Translations under genes and position numbers: made by a program
Notes under the pieces: generated by a model
The model's database searches: none
The model's input: the letters and a program-made list of their open reading frames with translations, nothing else
Told to the model about the DNA's origin: nothing
Shown here: positions 1 to 8,435 of the stretch, one piece after another
How the letters are laid out: each line of letters begins with the position of its first letter
Numbering within the stretch: position 1 is the stretch's first letter
Assembly: GCA_965603495.1 (NCBI GenBank)
Contig: CBFDDF010000010.1
Location: forward strand, 38,281 to 102,280
DNA from: Thiomicrorhabdus sp965603495
GTDB taxonomy: Bacteria > Pseudomonadota > Gammaproteobacteria > Thiomicrospirales > Thiomicrospiraceae
Length of the DNA stretch: 64,000 nt
Direction: 5' to 3'

Positions 1-1116
1 AAGCAGATTGGCTTTGTTAAGGTTGGCACCAATGTCTTCAGTCGTCACTAAAAGTCCATGTGCCGTTATGCCGCCAAGTCGGTTTTTTAAGCTGTCTAAT
101 CTTTGCAAATGTAAGTTTACATTAACGTTCGCCCCGGTTTTACACTCCACAACAAACAGTTGATTATTGGCAATAAACAGCACATCGGCTTCATCATGGG
201 CGTTTTCACGTTGTAACTTGACGCCAAAAGCGACATCTTTCAGCTTAGGAATTTCTGCTTTGAGTTCTAATATCGCACGATAGGTATAGTACTCTAACCA
301 ACCGCCTTCAAAAAAGGTGCGTTTCCAACCATCTTTTTCAGGCCTTGGACTGATTTCATTGTCGTTAATATTTAAGAAGAGTATATTTTGATTGTGCAGT
401 TTACGCAGAAAACCCACTAATAAATCGGCTTTAATTCGCGTGTGGGAATTGATCTCTTTTAAATGATATTGCTCATTGTGTAAGACAAGTTGTAAAGATT
501 TACCTCGTGCAAAGCGCGTTGAAAAAACCTGATAAGTGGACAGCGCATGTTGTTGCAGAATAATTTTTTGAATGGCATTCACCAGGCCATTGGCAAAGCT
601 TGCTTGGCTGGGCGTTAACTTAACAGCATCCATGTGTTCTATGCCGTGCGCATGCAAAAACTCTTCAAGTTGAATATTGTCAGCAATATTAAACTCAGCT
701 AGGCCATTGGGTTGAATCCATTTGAATTGATCATTTGGTAACAGATAATAGAGCCCAACGGGCGTGTTTTCAAAGGCCTTGAAGACACTAAGCGTATACA
801 TCTTTCCGGCACAGCTGATATTGATGGCAAGCTGTTCGTAGGGTATGTCTTTTACCAGGTCTTTCAGGTCACTAACAATGTCGCTAATCTCAAAAGCGGG
901 TTCTATGGGCCTAAGCTCGGCCTTGATCTTATGTGCATTGTAGATGGTCTTGAGTCGCTTGGCGTTTTCAACATGGTTGGGTGTGTAGGCAATCAACACA
1001 CTTTTTACAATCAACCGCTCATCTAATATAGGCCCTAAGTTGGGTGTCATTTCACGATCTGCGAAAACAAGGTGTGTGCTGTATTGATTAATCATGTCAG
1101 AATTTTTGGTTGGCAT
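1..1116 (-). CDS. Card1/Can2-like CARF-domain nuclease (DUF1887 family), C-terminus cut by window edge
   Basis: An uninterrupted minus-strand frame of 372 codons runs from an ATG at 1116 to the window edge. The N-terminal ~150 residues read as a CARF-like Rossmann fold: a beta strand LIVKSVLIAYTPNH near residue 35 and the ligand-loop-like segment NISCAGKMYTLS near 100. The C-terminal part carries a PD-(D/E)XK nuclease core: GGWLE (271-275), EADVLF with D311, and VVECKTG with E324 and K326. This order is that of the DUF1887 family, whose Card1/Can2 members bind cyclic tetra-adenylate made by type III CRISPR complexes and then cut DNA or RNA. An in-frame stop lies just upstream and no clear Shine-Dalgarno precedes the ATG. 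No CRISPR repeat or cas gene is visible, so the partner locus, if any, lies to the left. The family call is firm; activation by cyclic oligoadenylate is inferred. Confidence 0.85.
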   Translation of the reverse strand, partial: MPTKNSDMINQYSTHLVFADREMTPNLGPILDERLIVKSVLIAYTPNHVENAKRLKTIYNAHKIKAELRPIEPAFEISDIVSDLKDLVKDIPYEQLAINISCAGKMYTLSVFKAFENTPVGLYYLLPNDQFKWIQPNGLAEFNIADNIQLEEFLHAHGIEHMDAVKLTPSQASFANGLVNAIQKIILQQHALSTYQVFSTRFARGKSLQLVLHNEQYHLKEINSHTRIKADLLVGFLRKLHNQNILFLNINDNEISPRPEKDGWKRTFFEGGWLEYYTYRAILELKAEIPKLKDVAFGVKLQRENAHDEADVLFIANNQLFVVECKTGANVNVNLHLQRLDSLKNRLGGITAHGLLVTTEDIGANLNKANLL

Positions 1117-1512
1117 CTTGGAGGCTTAATCCGCTTGAAAGTATGAGTTTAGTGGGACTGAAATAGTCACTGTTTTGGATGAAATATCTAAAAATACTGT
1201 AGCATGAAAATCGCTTTATTACTCGGTTAAACCTAGATTACGTTGGGGGAAATAATAGCCCTGTTTAATCGCTGAGCTCAATAACAGACCGATCGAGTTT
1301 GTTATCGCTTTTTTATCGAAACAACAGAGAGAGAGAGAGATAAGAAGCGATAAGGGTAATTAACTAAACAAGCTCAAGCAAACTTTAAAGCGATTATGGA
1401 CGCCTGTATTATTGTATTATATGGCATTATATTCTACGCAAACTCTAAGCCAAATTTTAAAAAACAGAGAGCGATTCATGCGCCTCTTAATCCTTCATTA
1501 TGAGAAACCTTT
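1117..1512. other. Intergenic region with a short AG microsatellite
   Basis: No convincing gene. It separates the divergent Card1-like gene (-) and the membrane protein (+). A 15-nt (AG)7A run sits at 1326-1340 in otherwise AT-rich DNA. A TATTATAT-like stretch near 1415 could be a -10 region for the downstream gene, but no clear -35 is seen. Confidence 0.5.
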
Positions 1513-1968
1513 ATGAAGATATTTTCCAATAAGATATTTTATAAAATTTACACCTTGGTGTTATTTAGCTTAGGGGCTTATTTCAGCTACGGCTTTCTGA
1601 ATGCTTGGATGAACTCGCTTTCGGTAACCTCATTGAACGTTGCTTTTGGTATTATCGTGTTGCTCGTCGGCATACCTTTAGGGATCGCGGGTGCGATGGC
1701 GAATGATTCTGGAAGAGGTGGTTTTGGGACGACACTTTTACAGTTCCTGTTATTGTCCGTTCTGCCTGTTTATCTAATCGGCTTAGTGAGCAGTATTGCG
1801 GTACTTTACAGTGAGACCTTTGACGGTCAGCAGGAAATAGCCTTCTGGTTAGCCTCTCTAAGTGGGATTCATTTGCTCATTATTATAGTGTTTTTGACAG
1901 TGTTTTTTGGATGGACCGCATTAGCAGAGAAATTCAGGTTGAAACCCAAAGCAGATGTAACCAAATAA
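1513..1968 (+). CDS. Small integral membrane protein of unknown function
   Basis: 151 residues with four hydrophobic segments, about 9-30, 38-60, 73-97 and 111-137, and a short basic C-terminal tail (KFRLKPKADVTK). I do not recognise the family. The glycine-rich loop after the second helix (NDSGRGGFG) is the only distinctive motif. The ribosome-binding site before the ATG is weak (GAGAAACCTTT). It is followed 41 bp later by rnhA on the same strand, so the two may be co-transcribed, but nothing in the sequence ties their functions. It is probably a real gene, because the hydrophobic pattern is regular and the length typical of small membrane proteins. Confidence 0.6.
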   Translation: MKIFSNKIFYKIYTLVLFSLGAYFSYGFLNAWMNSLSVTSLNVAFGIIVLLVGIPLGIAGAMANDSGRGGFGTTLLQFLLLSVLPVYLIGLVSSIAVLYSETFDGQQEIAFWLASLSGIHLLIIIVFLTVFFGWTALAEKFRLKPKADVTK

Positions 1969-2009
1969 AAATACTGAAATAAAAATATCAATAACAAGGG
2001 TGAGCATTA

Positions 2010-2795
2010 ATGGCTAAAAAGTTTTATGTAGTTTGGCAAGGTAAAGTGCCTGGTATTTACACGGATTGGAATAGCTGTAAAAGTCAGGTTGATAAATTTG
2101 CGGGTGCAAAATATAAGTCGTTTCCAACGTTAGCCGAAGCCGAACAGGCCTATATCGGAGTGCATACGCAATCCAGTCAGAAATCCACAACTTCAAAAAC
2201 AACGCCCGTCAAAAAGAAAGCGCCCTCTAAAGCCGCTACGGTCAAAACCTATACGGCGGCTGAAATAGCCACCATGCCGATTGAAGTCAAAATTTATACC
2301 GATGGCGGTTGCGATCCTAATCCAGGTAAAGCGGGTTCGGGGATGGCGGTGTATCGTAATGAGGAAGTAGCGGAGCTTTGGTATGGTTTGTATAACCCAA
2401 TGGGCACTAATAATACGGCAGAGTTAAACGCGTTACATCAAGCACTGATGTTGGCTCAAATTGAGAGCAATAATGATAAGTCGGTCGCGATTTTTTGTGA
2501 CTCAAAATATTCGATTCAGTGCGTGACGCAGTGGGCGATTAATTGGCAGAAAAAAGGCTGGAAAAAAGCTGGCGGTGAAATTAAAAATTTAGAGTTGATT
2601 AAAGAGATGTTCGCTCTGCATCAGCTGTTAAAAGACAGAGTGCAAGTGTTGCATGTCAACGGTCACGTTGGTGTGGAAGGCAATGAATTAGCGGATAGAA
2701 TGTCTATTTTGGCCATTAAGGTCAAGGATACGAAATTCAACTGTTATCAAGAAAAAATTAATGTCACTGAGATTCTAAAAATGGAAGCGGGTTAA
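2010..2795 (+). CDS. rnhA: Ribonuclease HI with N-terminal hybrid-binding domain
   Basis: 261 residues in two domains. Residues 1-50 (MAKKFYVVWQG, then YKSFPTLAEAEQAY) form the small hybrid-binding module first described in eukaryotic RNase H1 and caulimovirus P6 proteins. A Ser/Thr/Lys-rich linker (52-80) leads to the RNase H fold from about 90. The catalytic acids are visible: D98 in YTDGG, E138 in TNNTAEL, D164 in FCDSKY and D229 in NELADR, with the flexible-loop His at 219. The enzyme cuts the RNA strand of RNA-DNA hybrids and removes R-loops and primers. Many gammaproteobacterial RnhA proteins lack the N-terminal domain, so this is the longer, more processive-type architecture. A GGGTGAGC element precedes the start. 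Confidence 0.93.
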   Translation: MAKKFYVVWQGKVPGIYTDWNSCKSQVDKFAGAKYKSFPTLAEAEQAYIGVHTQSSQKSTTSKTTPVKKKAPSKAATVKTYTAAEIATMPIEVKIYTDGGCDPNPGKAGSGMAVYRNEEVAELWYGLYNPMGTNNTAELNALHQALMLAQIESNNDKSVAIFCDSKYSIQCVTQWAINWQKKGWKKAGGEIKNLELIKEMFALHQLLKDRVQVLHVNGHVGVEGNELADRMSILAIKVKDTKFNCYQEKINVTEILKMEAG

Positions 2796-2909
2796 TATTA
2801 CTATTTAAACAATTTCATTTGTTTGTCATAAAGCGGTCATATCTCTGTTATTAATATCTCTTAAACTACGTTGGTTTATATATTTAATGTGATTTAAAAG
2901 GTAAGAGAA

Positions 2910-3485
2910 ATGAAAAAATTATTAGTCGCTTTATCGGTTGCTGGCATGATGACAGGTTGTTCTACTGTACCAGAGAGTAACTCAGCCCAAGTAGAAGCAA
3001 AAGTTGTCGAAAAAACTGCTGTTGCGCCAAGTTTGAATAATGAAGATTTATTTGTAGTTTATCAAGACGGCCGAATGAATGTTTTTTATGATGCTGGCCT
3101 TTATAAAGAATTTCTTCAGATTGGTGAGACTGCCTACCGTAAAACTTTCATTGGCGCGGGGCCTAAAGGTGAAACGCTTATGTATGGTTTGACTAAAGCG
3201 GATAAGAAGAAGTTGACAGGTATTCCTTCTATTGAAATGATGGAAGGTCGTTTAGCTGCAGCTGATGATTTCTACGGAGAGATCATTGCCGATGGTCGTA
3301 TCAATGTCTTTGATGATTGGAAAATGTTCCAAATGTTTATGGCTCATGGTGAAGTGCCATTCCGTCTAACGGATATCGGTGCGGGTCCTAAGGGTGAAAC
3401 AGTGGTTTATGCTTTAACAAAAGAGACTAAGAAAAAACGTCCTGAAGCATTGATCTCTAAGTTCAAAGCGTTTCAAGGTATGTAA
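2910..3485 (+). CDS. Predicted lipoprotein with two tandem ~55-residue repeats
   Basis: 191 residues. A type II signal peptide with lipobox MMTGC places the lipidated Cys at 17. The mature part holds two copies of one unit, about residues 47-101 and 121-176. Each has DGR(M/I)NVF, then a short helix, then IGAGPKGET and (M/V)Y(G/A)LTK followed by a lysine run. The duplication is clear at the protein level. The family is not known to me and no enzymatic motif is present; a periplasmic or outer-membrane structural or binding role is possible. It is monocistronic: a promoter-length gap precedes it and a strong terminator follows at 3534-3560. Confidence 0.8.
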   Translation: MKKLLVALSVAGMMTGCSTVPESNSAQVEAKVVEKTAVAPSLNNEDLFVVYQDGRMNVFYDAGLYKEFLQIGETAYRKTFIGAGPKGETLMYGLTKADKKKLTGIPSIEMMEGRLAAADDFYGEIIADGRINVFDDWKMFQMFMAHGEVPFRLTDIGAGPKGETVVYALTKETKKKRPEALISKFKAFQGM

Positions 3486-3533
3486 TCGTTATTGGTTATA
3501 GAGCCTGTTAAAGGGCTTAATAACAATGATGTA

Positions 3534-3560
3534 AAAAAACCGGGTTCTGCCCGGTTTTTT
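3534..3560 (+). terminator. Rho-independent terminator of the repeat lipoprotein gene
   Basis: Stem AAACCGGG / CCCGGTTT with a 4-5 nt loop, flanked by an A-run and a seven-base T-run, 50 bp after the stop codon. Confidence 0.85.
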
Positions 3561-3597
3561 TATGTCTGCAAGAAAGTCTATGTTGTTTGATAGATTG

Positions 3598-3609
3598 ACC
3601 AGGCCTGGT
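3598..3609. repeat. Iterated palindrome ACCAGGCCTGGT, exact copy
   Basis: Exact 12/12 copy, extended by G on the left (GACCAGGCCTGGT). Lies between convergent genes, the repeat lipoprotein (+) and the exporter adaptor (-). Confidence 0.9.
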
Positions 3610-3764
3610 AGGTTTTAAATGGATTCTGAACGTGTTTATAAAAAAATCAACTTTATAGGCACGCTTTTTAAATCCTACTTTAGAATAAAATAAGTGTGCA
3701 ACACGATTAACTCAATCTGGTTTCGCGGTAGAGCGGAAGCCAGACGCCATTTATGGCAATGTAA

Positions 3765-4982
3765 CTAGTGTAAACGTTCATCAATACTGACCCCATCTTC
3801 CACGGAGTCACCTGGGTGATTAATGATTTTTTCGTTTTCGACCAGGCCGGATAGGATCTGTGCGATTAAGCCATTGCGTTGACCGATAGTGACTTGTTTG
3901 CGTTTGGCTTTACCGTTTTCAATGGCAAATACCGCCCAACCTTCTTTATAGCGGAACAGAGCGCTGGTGGGAATCTGTAAAATATCGTCTTCATGCCAAA
4001 GGATAAATTTAGCTTCCACCCGATAGCCATCGCCTAAACGCGCCCATTGTTCGGCTGGCGAGGTGAAGTCAGAGATAATCCAGACGCGTTGCTCTTCAAC
4101 CCCCAAAGCGGACACTTTGGTGAATCCAGCCGGTTCGATCAGACGCACCAAGCCCTCTAGAGAGCCTTCGCCACCCCAGCGGTCAAACAGCACTTTCATG
4201 CCAGGTTTGATTTTAACGGCATCGGCCGATAAGACATCCACTTCCACTTCTAATGCAGAAGGGTTGCCGACTTCTAACAGGGATTCACCGATGCTAACAG
4301 GGCCTTCACATTTGCGATTCACATTGAGGATTTTGCCATCAATAGGTGAGTTAACAGGCACACGTTCCTGCGGGGTATTGTGTGGAGACGCTGCAGAATA
4401 CTCAAGCGTCGTTAAGGCAGCTTCCAGCTCATAGTTGGCAACTTCTACACTGAAGTTGGCAGAACGTCTGTCCGCTGAAGCGGTTAATGATTGTGTTCTA
4501 GCTTGATCAAAAGCTTCTTGAGAAATCAGTCCTTTTTGAATAAGTGGTTGATAGCGTTTGAGTTTATCACTCGCTAATTGTGCCGCTGCGGATGCGGAAT
4601 TGGCTTGTTCTTTAGCGGCTTTTAAAGCGGATCTAGCCGCAGAAACTTGTGCCTCGGCTTGTGCACGGCTGCGCGAATCAAGCACTTGTGACTCAAGCGG
4701 GGTAATGCCTAATAGGGTTTCCCCTTGTGTTACGTCATCGCCTACCTTTAAATGCATACGACAAGTCATACCATTGACTGGGGAGGCGATCACATATCGA
4801 TCGATCACACGAGTACGACCATCTTCTTCAATCGTCACGGTCAGTGGTGCGCGAGTGACCTTGGTGGACTCAATCACAACCGGTTTTGGCCAGAATCCCC
4901 AAACCAATAGCCCAATAATGAGTGCACCAACAATCAGAATGCCTGGGTGGTTACGGAATGGGATTGTGAGTTTTGCGGGCAT
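3765..4982 (-). CDS. HlyD/RND-type periplasmic adaptor of an ABC exporter
   Basis: 405 residues. A single N-terminal membrane anchor (about 14-32, GILIVGALIIGLLVWGFW) precedes a split biotinyl-lipoyl domain (VASPVNGMT near 66, VNSPIDGKILNV near 208). Between them is a long alanine-rich coiled-coil hairpin (about 95-200), followed by a beta-barrel part. This is the membrane-fusion protein layout, joining an inner-membrane transporter to an outer-membrane channel. It is the last gene of a tight three-gene operon; only 3 bp separate it from the permease. No outer-membrane TolC gene is present here. The substrate cannot be read from sequence. The second helix of the hairpin begins near an EALLDQ-like segment (ISQEAFDQA), typical of such adaptors. 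Confidence 0.88.
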   Translation of the reverse strand: MPAKLTIPFRNHPGILIVGALIIGLLVWGFWPKPVVIESTKVTRAPLTVTIEEDGRTRVIDRYVIASPVNGMTCRMHLKVGDDVTQGETLLGITPLESQVLDSRSRAQAEAQVSAARSALKAAKEQANSASAAAQLASDKLKRYQPLIQKGLISQEAFDQARTQSLTASADRRSANFSVEVANYELEAALTTLEYSAASPHNTPQERVPVNSPIDGKILNVNRKCEGPVSIGESLLEVGNPSALEVEVDVLSADAVKIKPGMKVLFDRWGGEGSLEGLVRLIEPAGFTKVSALGVEEQRVWIISDFTSPAEQWARLGDGYRVEAKFILWHEDDILQIPTSALFRYKEGWAVFAIENGKAKRKQVTIGQRNGLIAQILSGLVENEKIINHPGDSVEDGVSIDERLH

Positions 4983-4985
4983 GAC

Positions 4986-7349
4986 TTATTCCTTTGCTTT
5001 TAATACAGCTACCATATCAAGATGGGCTAAGTTTCGCCATATCATCATGGCGGAAATAATGGATGAAACAATGACCACTAATGCAGCAAACGCATAGACA
5101 TCAGCCTCAAGCACCAGTGGAATTCGGTATAGATCACTATCAAATTTCATGGCAAGATAAGCGCAAAGCCCATTACCAATCAAGAAGCCGATGGGAATCG
5201 CAATCAATGTCAGCAGACCGAGTTCGCCTAATAAAATATAAGCGACTTCACTGCGCTTAAAACCGAGTACCCGCAGACTGGCGAGTTCTCTATTCCTTTC
5301 GGATAGGGCGATACGCATGCTGTTGTACACTACACCAAAAGCAATGCTGCCGCCGAGTAAAGTGGTGATAAAGGTAAAGAACAGAATGGTGTTCTCCATG
5401 GTTTCGTAAAACCCTTCAATCGCAGATTTTTGCTCAATCACACCAACAATCCGTGGCATGTTTTTAATTTTTTTATAGGCCTGTTTTTGATATTTTTCAT
5501 CCACCTTTAAATAGGCGCCTGAAATCACATCACCTTCCTTAAGGAGACGGTTTAAACTACTGCGTTGAATATAGACATTCAAGCCTAGGTACTGTTTAGC
5601 GGTTCCAATTACGGGTACTTGCAGGGTTGGGCGACTGCCTTCAAGGACTTCAATGGTGAGCATATCGCCGGGTTTGAAATGCAGTAGCTCTGCTAAGTAA
5701 TCAGTGATGATGACGCCATCTTTGGGTAAATTGATTTCTTTTAGGTTACTGTCTAATAGGCGGGATAGTTGGCTTCCTGGTTCAATGCCATTGACCGAGC
5801 TGCGGTAGAAGCGATGCTCAAACTTCAATTTAGCGGTCACATGTCGAAAGCCTTCGGCGTACTCGACCCCTTGGATGCCTTCCAGTGAATAGAGTGATCG
5901 CTCTGAGGTGGGTTCGGAGTAATAGGTGACAAAATCTTCACGTTGACTCATATTGTATTGCACTTCTACCATCTCATTAATGGCGCCTTCTTGAAAGCCT
6001 CCGACCATCATAATGCCGCAAGCCATGCTGATGCCTAAAGTCGTCAACAGCGACTTGAATGGACGACGCTCGATATGCCGCAAAATCATACGAGACGGTT
6101 GTGAAAAAAACTGCTGCAAACCCAAGCGTTCTATTATGGTTTGTCGGTAAGTGGCAGGTTGTTCAGGGCGCATGCCTTGTGCCGGAGGCAATTTTGCGGC
6201 ACGTCTAACCGCATATAAAGTCCCTACCATTGCCACGAATATACTCACCAAAGTGGCAGAGGCAATGATGTTAGGGTTAAGTTGGTAGTGCATATAAGGT
6301 AGGCTATATATATCCATATAAAGGCCGCTCATGGCTTTACCCATCCAAATACCAAATCCAATACCCAACAGAATTCCGAGTGCAGTAATCATCAATACCA
6401 GCTTGCTGTAGTGCAGGCCAATATCCATATTGCTGTAACCAAAGGCCTTAAGTACCGCAATCTGTTCACGCTCTAAGGCAATAAGACGACTGATCACCAC
6501 ATTGAGCAAAAACGCAGCGACCCCAAAAAAAATAACAGGAAACATCGTCGCCATGTTTTGTAGTTGTTTAAGTTCTTCACTTAAGAAACGATTGGAAAAC
6601 TGGTCTTTGCGGGCATAAGCGCCAATCCCGCCATAGGCTTTGAGAGCATGGTCGAGTTGGGCGATAACATCCTGTTCGTTGGCATCTTTGGTTAACGTCA
6701 GGCTGACATCGTTAAATGCGCCTTGCATATCGTAAGCGCTGGCCAGAGGCTCTCGAGCCATCCACATGACGCCATAACTTTTGTAATCAGGAAACATCGC
6801 GCCGGGCGCTATCTGATAGATGTATTCGGGTGACAAGCCTGTACCAACGATTGTCAGGGTTTTGCTACGACCATTGATGGTGGCTTTGAGTTTGTCCCCA
6901 GCTTTCAGAGCATGAGCGTCAGCAAATTCTTCACTTAAGATGATTTCATTATCACGGCCTTGTTCCAGCAGACGGCCGTCGCGCAGAAAAATTTGGTTTA
7001 ATAGTCCTTTGCTGTTGCTGGGCAACGAGATGAGGTGGCCACTGACAGGATCGTCATAGCCGGTAATGTCTAAATTTACATAGGTCACAACGCGGGTTTG
7101 AACTTTGTCCACACCAGGAATGTCCTCAATGTGTTTAACCATCGAAAGTGGCGCGCGTTTGAGTGAGGCAAACACATCGGCAAAATGGTTATCACGGTAA
7201 TAGCTCTCGCGGGTTTCATAAAGCGAGTCATAGGTGCTTAAAGACATAATGAAAATGGCGACGCCGCTGACGATCACCATAGCAATCGCCAAGGCCTGAA
7301 TGCGCATGTTCCAGAGTTCACGCCAAAGTTTGATGTCTATCGCATTCAT
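4986..7349 (-). CDS. ABC transporter permease, duplicated FtsX/MacB_PCD type
   Basis: 787 residues. An N-terminal membrane helix (about 18-38) is followed by a periplasmic core domain, then an FtsX unit with three helices (about 265-390). A second periplasmic domain and a second FtsX unit follow (about 655-780). The cytosolic coupling motif occurs in both halves: EREQIAVLKAFGYS near 292 and RNRELASLRVLGFK near 690. Two fused FtsX units mean the protein can supply both halves of the membrane channel. Such permeases belong to the type VII ABC (MacB/LolCDE-like) group, which moves substrates from the periplasmic side or extracts lipids. It sits between its ATPase (6 bp upstream) and adaptor (3 bp downstream) in one operon. 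Confidence 0.9.
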   Translation of the reverse strand: MNAIDIKLWRELWNMRIQALAIAMVIVSGVAIFIMSLSTYDSLYETRESYYRDNHFADVFASLKRAPLSMVKHIEDIPGVDKVQTRVVTYVNLDITGYDDPVSGHLISLPSNSKGLLNQIFLRDGRLLEQGRDNEIILSEEFADAHALKAGDKLKATINGRSKTLTIVGTGLSPEYIYQIAPGAMFPDYKSYGVMWMAREPLASAYDMQGAFNDVSLTLTKDANEQDVIAQLDHALKAYGGIGAYARKDQFSNRFLSEELKQLQNMATMFPVIFFGVAAFLLNVVISRLIALEREQIAVLKAFGYSNMDIGLHYSKLVLMITALGILLGIGFGIWMGKAMSGLYMDIYSLPYMHYQLNPNIIASATLVSIFVAMVGTLYAVRRAAKLPPAQGMRPEQPATYRQTIIERLGLQQFFSQPSRMILRHIERRPFKSLLTTLGISMACGIMMVGGFQEGAINEMVEVQYNMSQREDFVTYYSEPTSERSLYSLEGIQGVEYAEGFRHVTAKLKFEHRFYRSSVNGIEPGSQLSRLLDSNLKEINLPKDGVIITDYLAELLHFKPGDMLTIEVLEGSRPTLQVPVIGTAKQYLGLNVYIQRSSLNRLLKEGDVISGAYLKVDEKYQKQAYKKIKNMPRIVGVIEQKSAIEGFYETMENTILFFTFITTLLGGSIAFGVVYNSMRIALSERNRELASLRVLGFKRSEVAYILLGELGLLTLIAIPIGFLIGNGLCAYLAMKFDSDLYRIPLVLEADVYAFAALVVIVSSIISAMMIWRNLAHLDMVAVLKAKE

Positions 7350-7355
7350 TAGGCG

Positions 7356-8099
7356 TTACCAACTCAAATCGTGTGGGGCGAGAAGGGTTTCATTAACGTG
7401 AATATCGGTGATCTTTCCATCGGTTAAGTGAATCACCCGGTTGGCCATTTGCGCGATGCCAGCATTGTGGGTGATAATCGCCGTAGTGGTGCCGAGCTCC
7501 TTATTGACTCTTTGCAGGGCTTCCAACACCATAATCCCGGTTTTAGAGTCGAGTGCACCAGTCGGTTCATCGCACAACAACACATCAGGGTTTTTGGCGA
7601 TGGCGCGGGCAATCGCAACACGCTGCTGTTCCCCACCTGATAGTTGTGCCGGAAAATGATCCAGTCGTTCTCCAAGTCCAACCAAGTTAAGCGCCTCTTC
7701 CGGTGTCATTGGTGACTTTGCGATTTCGGTCACCACCGCGACATTTTCACGAGCGGTTAAGCTGGGAATAAGGTTGTAAAACTGGAACACAAATCCCACG
7801 TTAAAGCGACGATAATCGGTTAATTCGCTTTCAGTGGCATTAGTAAGATCTTGCTGACCATAAATAACATGGCCCTCAGTCGGGGTGTCCAGACCCCCTA
7901 TAATATTGAGCAGGGTAGATTTACCACTTCCGGAAGCCCCGAGTAACACGGTGAGTTCGCCGCGATATAAGTCCAAATCAATCCCTCTCAGTGCATGCAC
8001 TTGCACCTCACCCATCTGGTAAGTTTTGGTGACACCATGAACATGGAATACCACGTCCTTATTCAAGTCTTGATGTGTTTTCACCTGCGCCTCAGCCAT
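7356..8099 (-). CDS. ABC transporter ATP-binding protein (MacB/LolD class)
   Basis: 247 residues. The nucleotide-binding motifs are complete: Walker A GASGSGKST at 54-62, signature LSGGEQQR at 153-160, Walker B VLLCDE at 173-178 followed by PTGALD, and the switch His at 211 (IITHNAG). The GEVQVHALRGIDL segment upstream of Walker A is typical of the MacB/LolD class, which partners FtsX-type permeases. It is the first gene of the exporter operon; an AAGAAGG element lies upstream of the ATG. It powers the permease encoded next. Substrate unknown; DevBCA-like lipid or macrolide exporters are the nearest architecture. Confidence 0.92.
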   Translation of the reverse strand: MAEAQVKTHQDLNKDVVFHVHGVTKTYQMGEVQVHALRGIDLDLYRGELTVLLGASGSGKSTLLNIIGGLDTPTEGHVIYGQQDLTNATESELTDYRRFNVGFVFQFYNLIPSLTARENVAVVTEIAKSPMTPEEALNLVGLGERLDHFPAQLSGGEQQRVAIARAIAKNPDVLLCDEPTGALDSKTGIMVLEALQRVNKELGTTTAIITHNAGIAQMANRVIHLTDGKITDIHVNETLLAPHDLSW

Positions 8100-8328
8100 C
8101 TTTTAACCTTCTTCAACAAAAGTATACCAGAGCATTAAGGTTGAGTGTTTTTTCTAGCATAATAAGCGTAAATAGCAGGGAGTTGTAGCGATGGATGCAC
8201 TATGTAAATTAAGTGTGGTCTTTAAGGCTTATTATTAATAAGGTTTATTGTTATTTTTGGAAAAAGTACTTATAATACAGTCAACAAACTTAAATTAATG
8301 ACTAGATAAGCCTCTCTAATTATGCGTC

Positions 8329-8344
8329 CTGTACCTGAGTACAG
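8329..8344 (+). promoter_or_regulatory. Operator-like 16-mer, site 1, upstream of the PEP-CTERM gene
   Basis: CTGTACCTGAGTACAG, a near-palindrome. It ends 23 nt before a consensus -10 box (TATAAT, 8368-8373) that has no recognisable -35, the position expected for an activator. The same 16-bp family recurs at 10704-10719 and 12713-12728. Confidence 0.55.
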
Positions 8345-8367
8345 TAGATAGTAATTTTACTATGTTA

Positions 8368-8373
8368 TATAAT
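8368..8373 (+). promoter_or_regulatory. -10 box for the PEP-CTERM gene
   Basis: TATAAT, 62 bp upstream of the start codon at 8436. The hexamer 17 bp upstream (TAGATA) does not resemble TTGACA, so the promoter probably needs an activator. The rest of the 8100-8435 gap shows no gene. Confidence 0.5.
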
Positions 8374-8435
8374 GACATTAACTTAAAGAAGTCTCGACTC
8401 GCTCTTAACTTAGAATGAATTGCTGGAGAATCAAA

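Noticed and set aside
1326..1340. (AG)7A tract as a phase-variation switch
   Set aside because: It lies outside any reading frame and is not placed between a -35 and a -10 box.
1..1512. CRISPR array next to the Card1-like gene
   Set aside because: No direct repeats with regular spacers are present on either strand.
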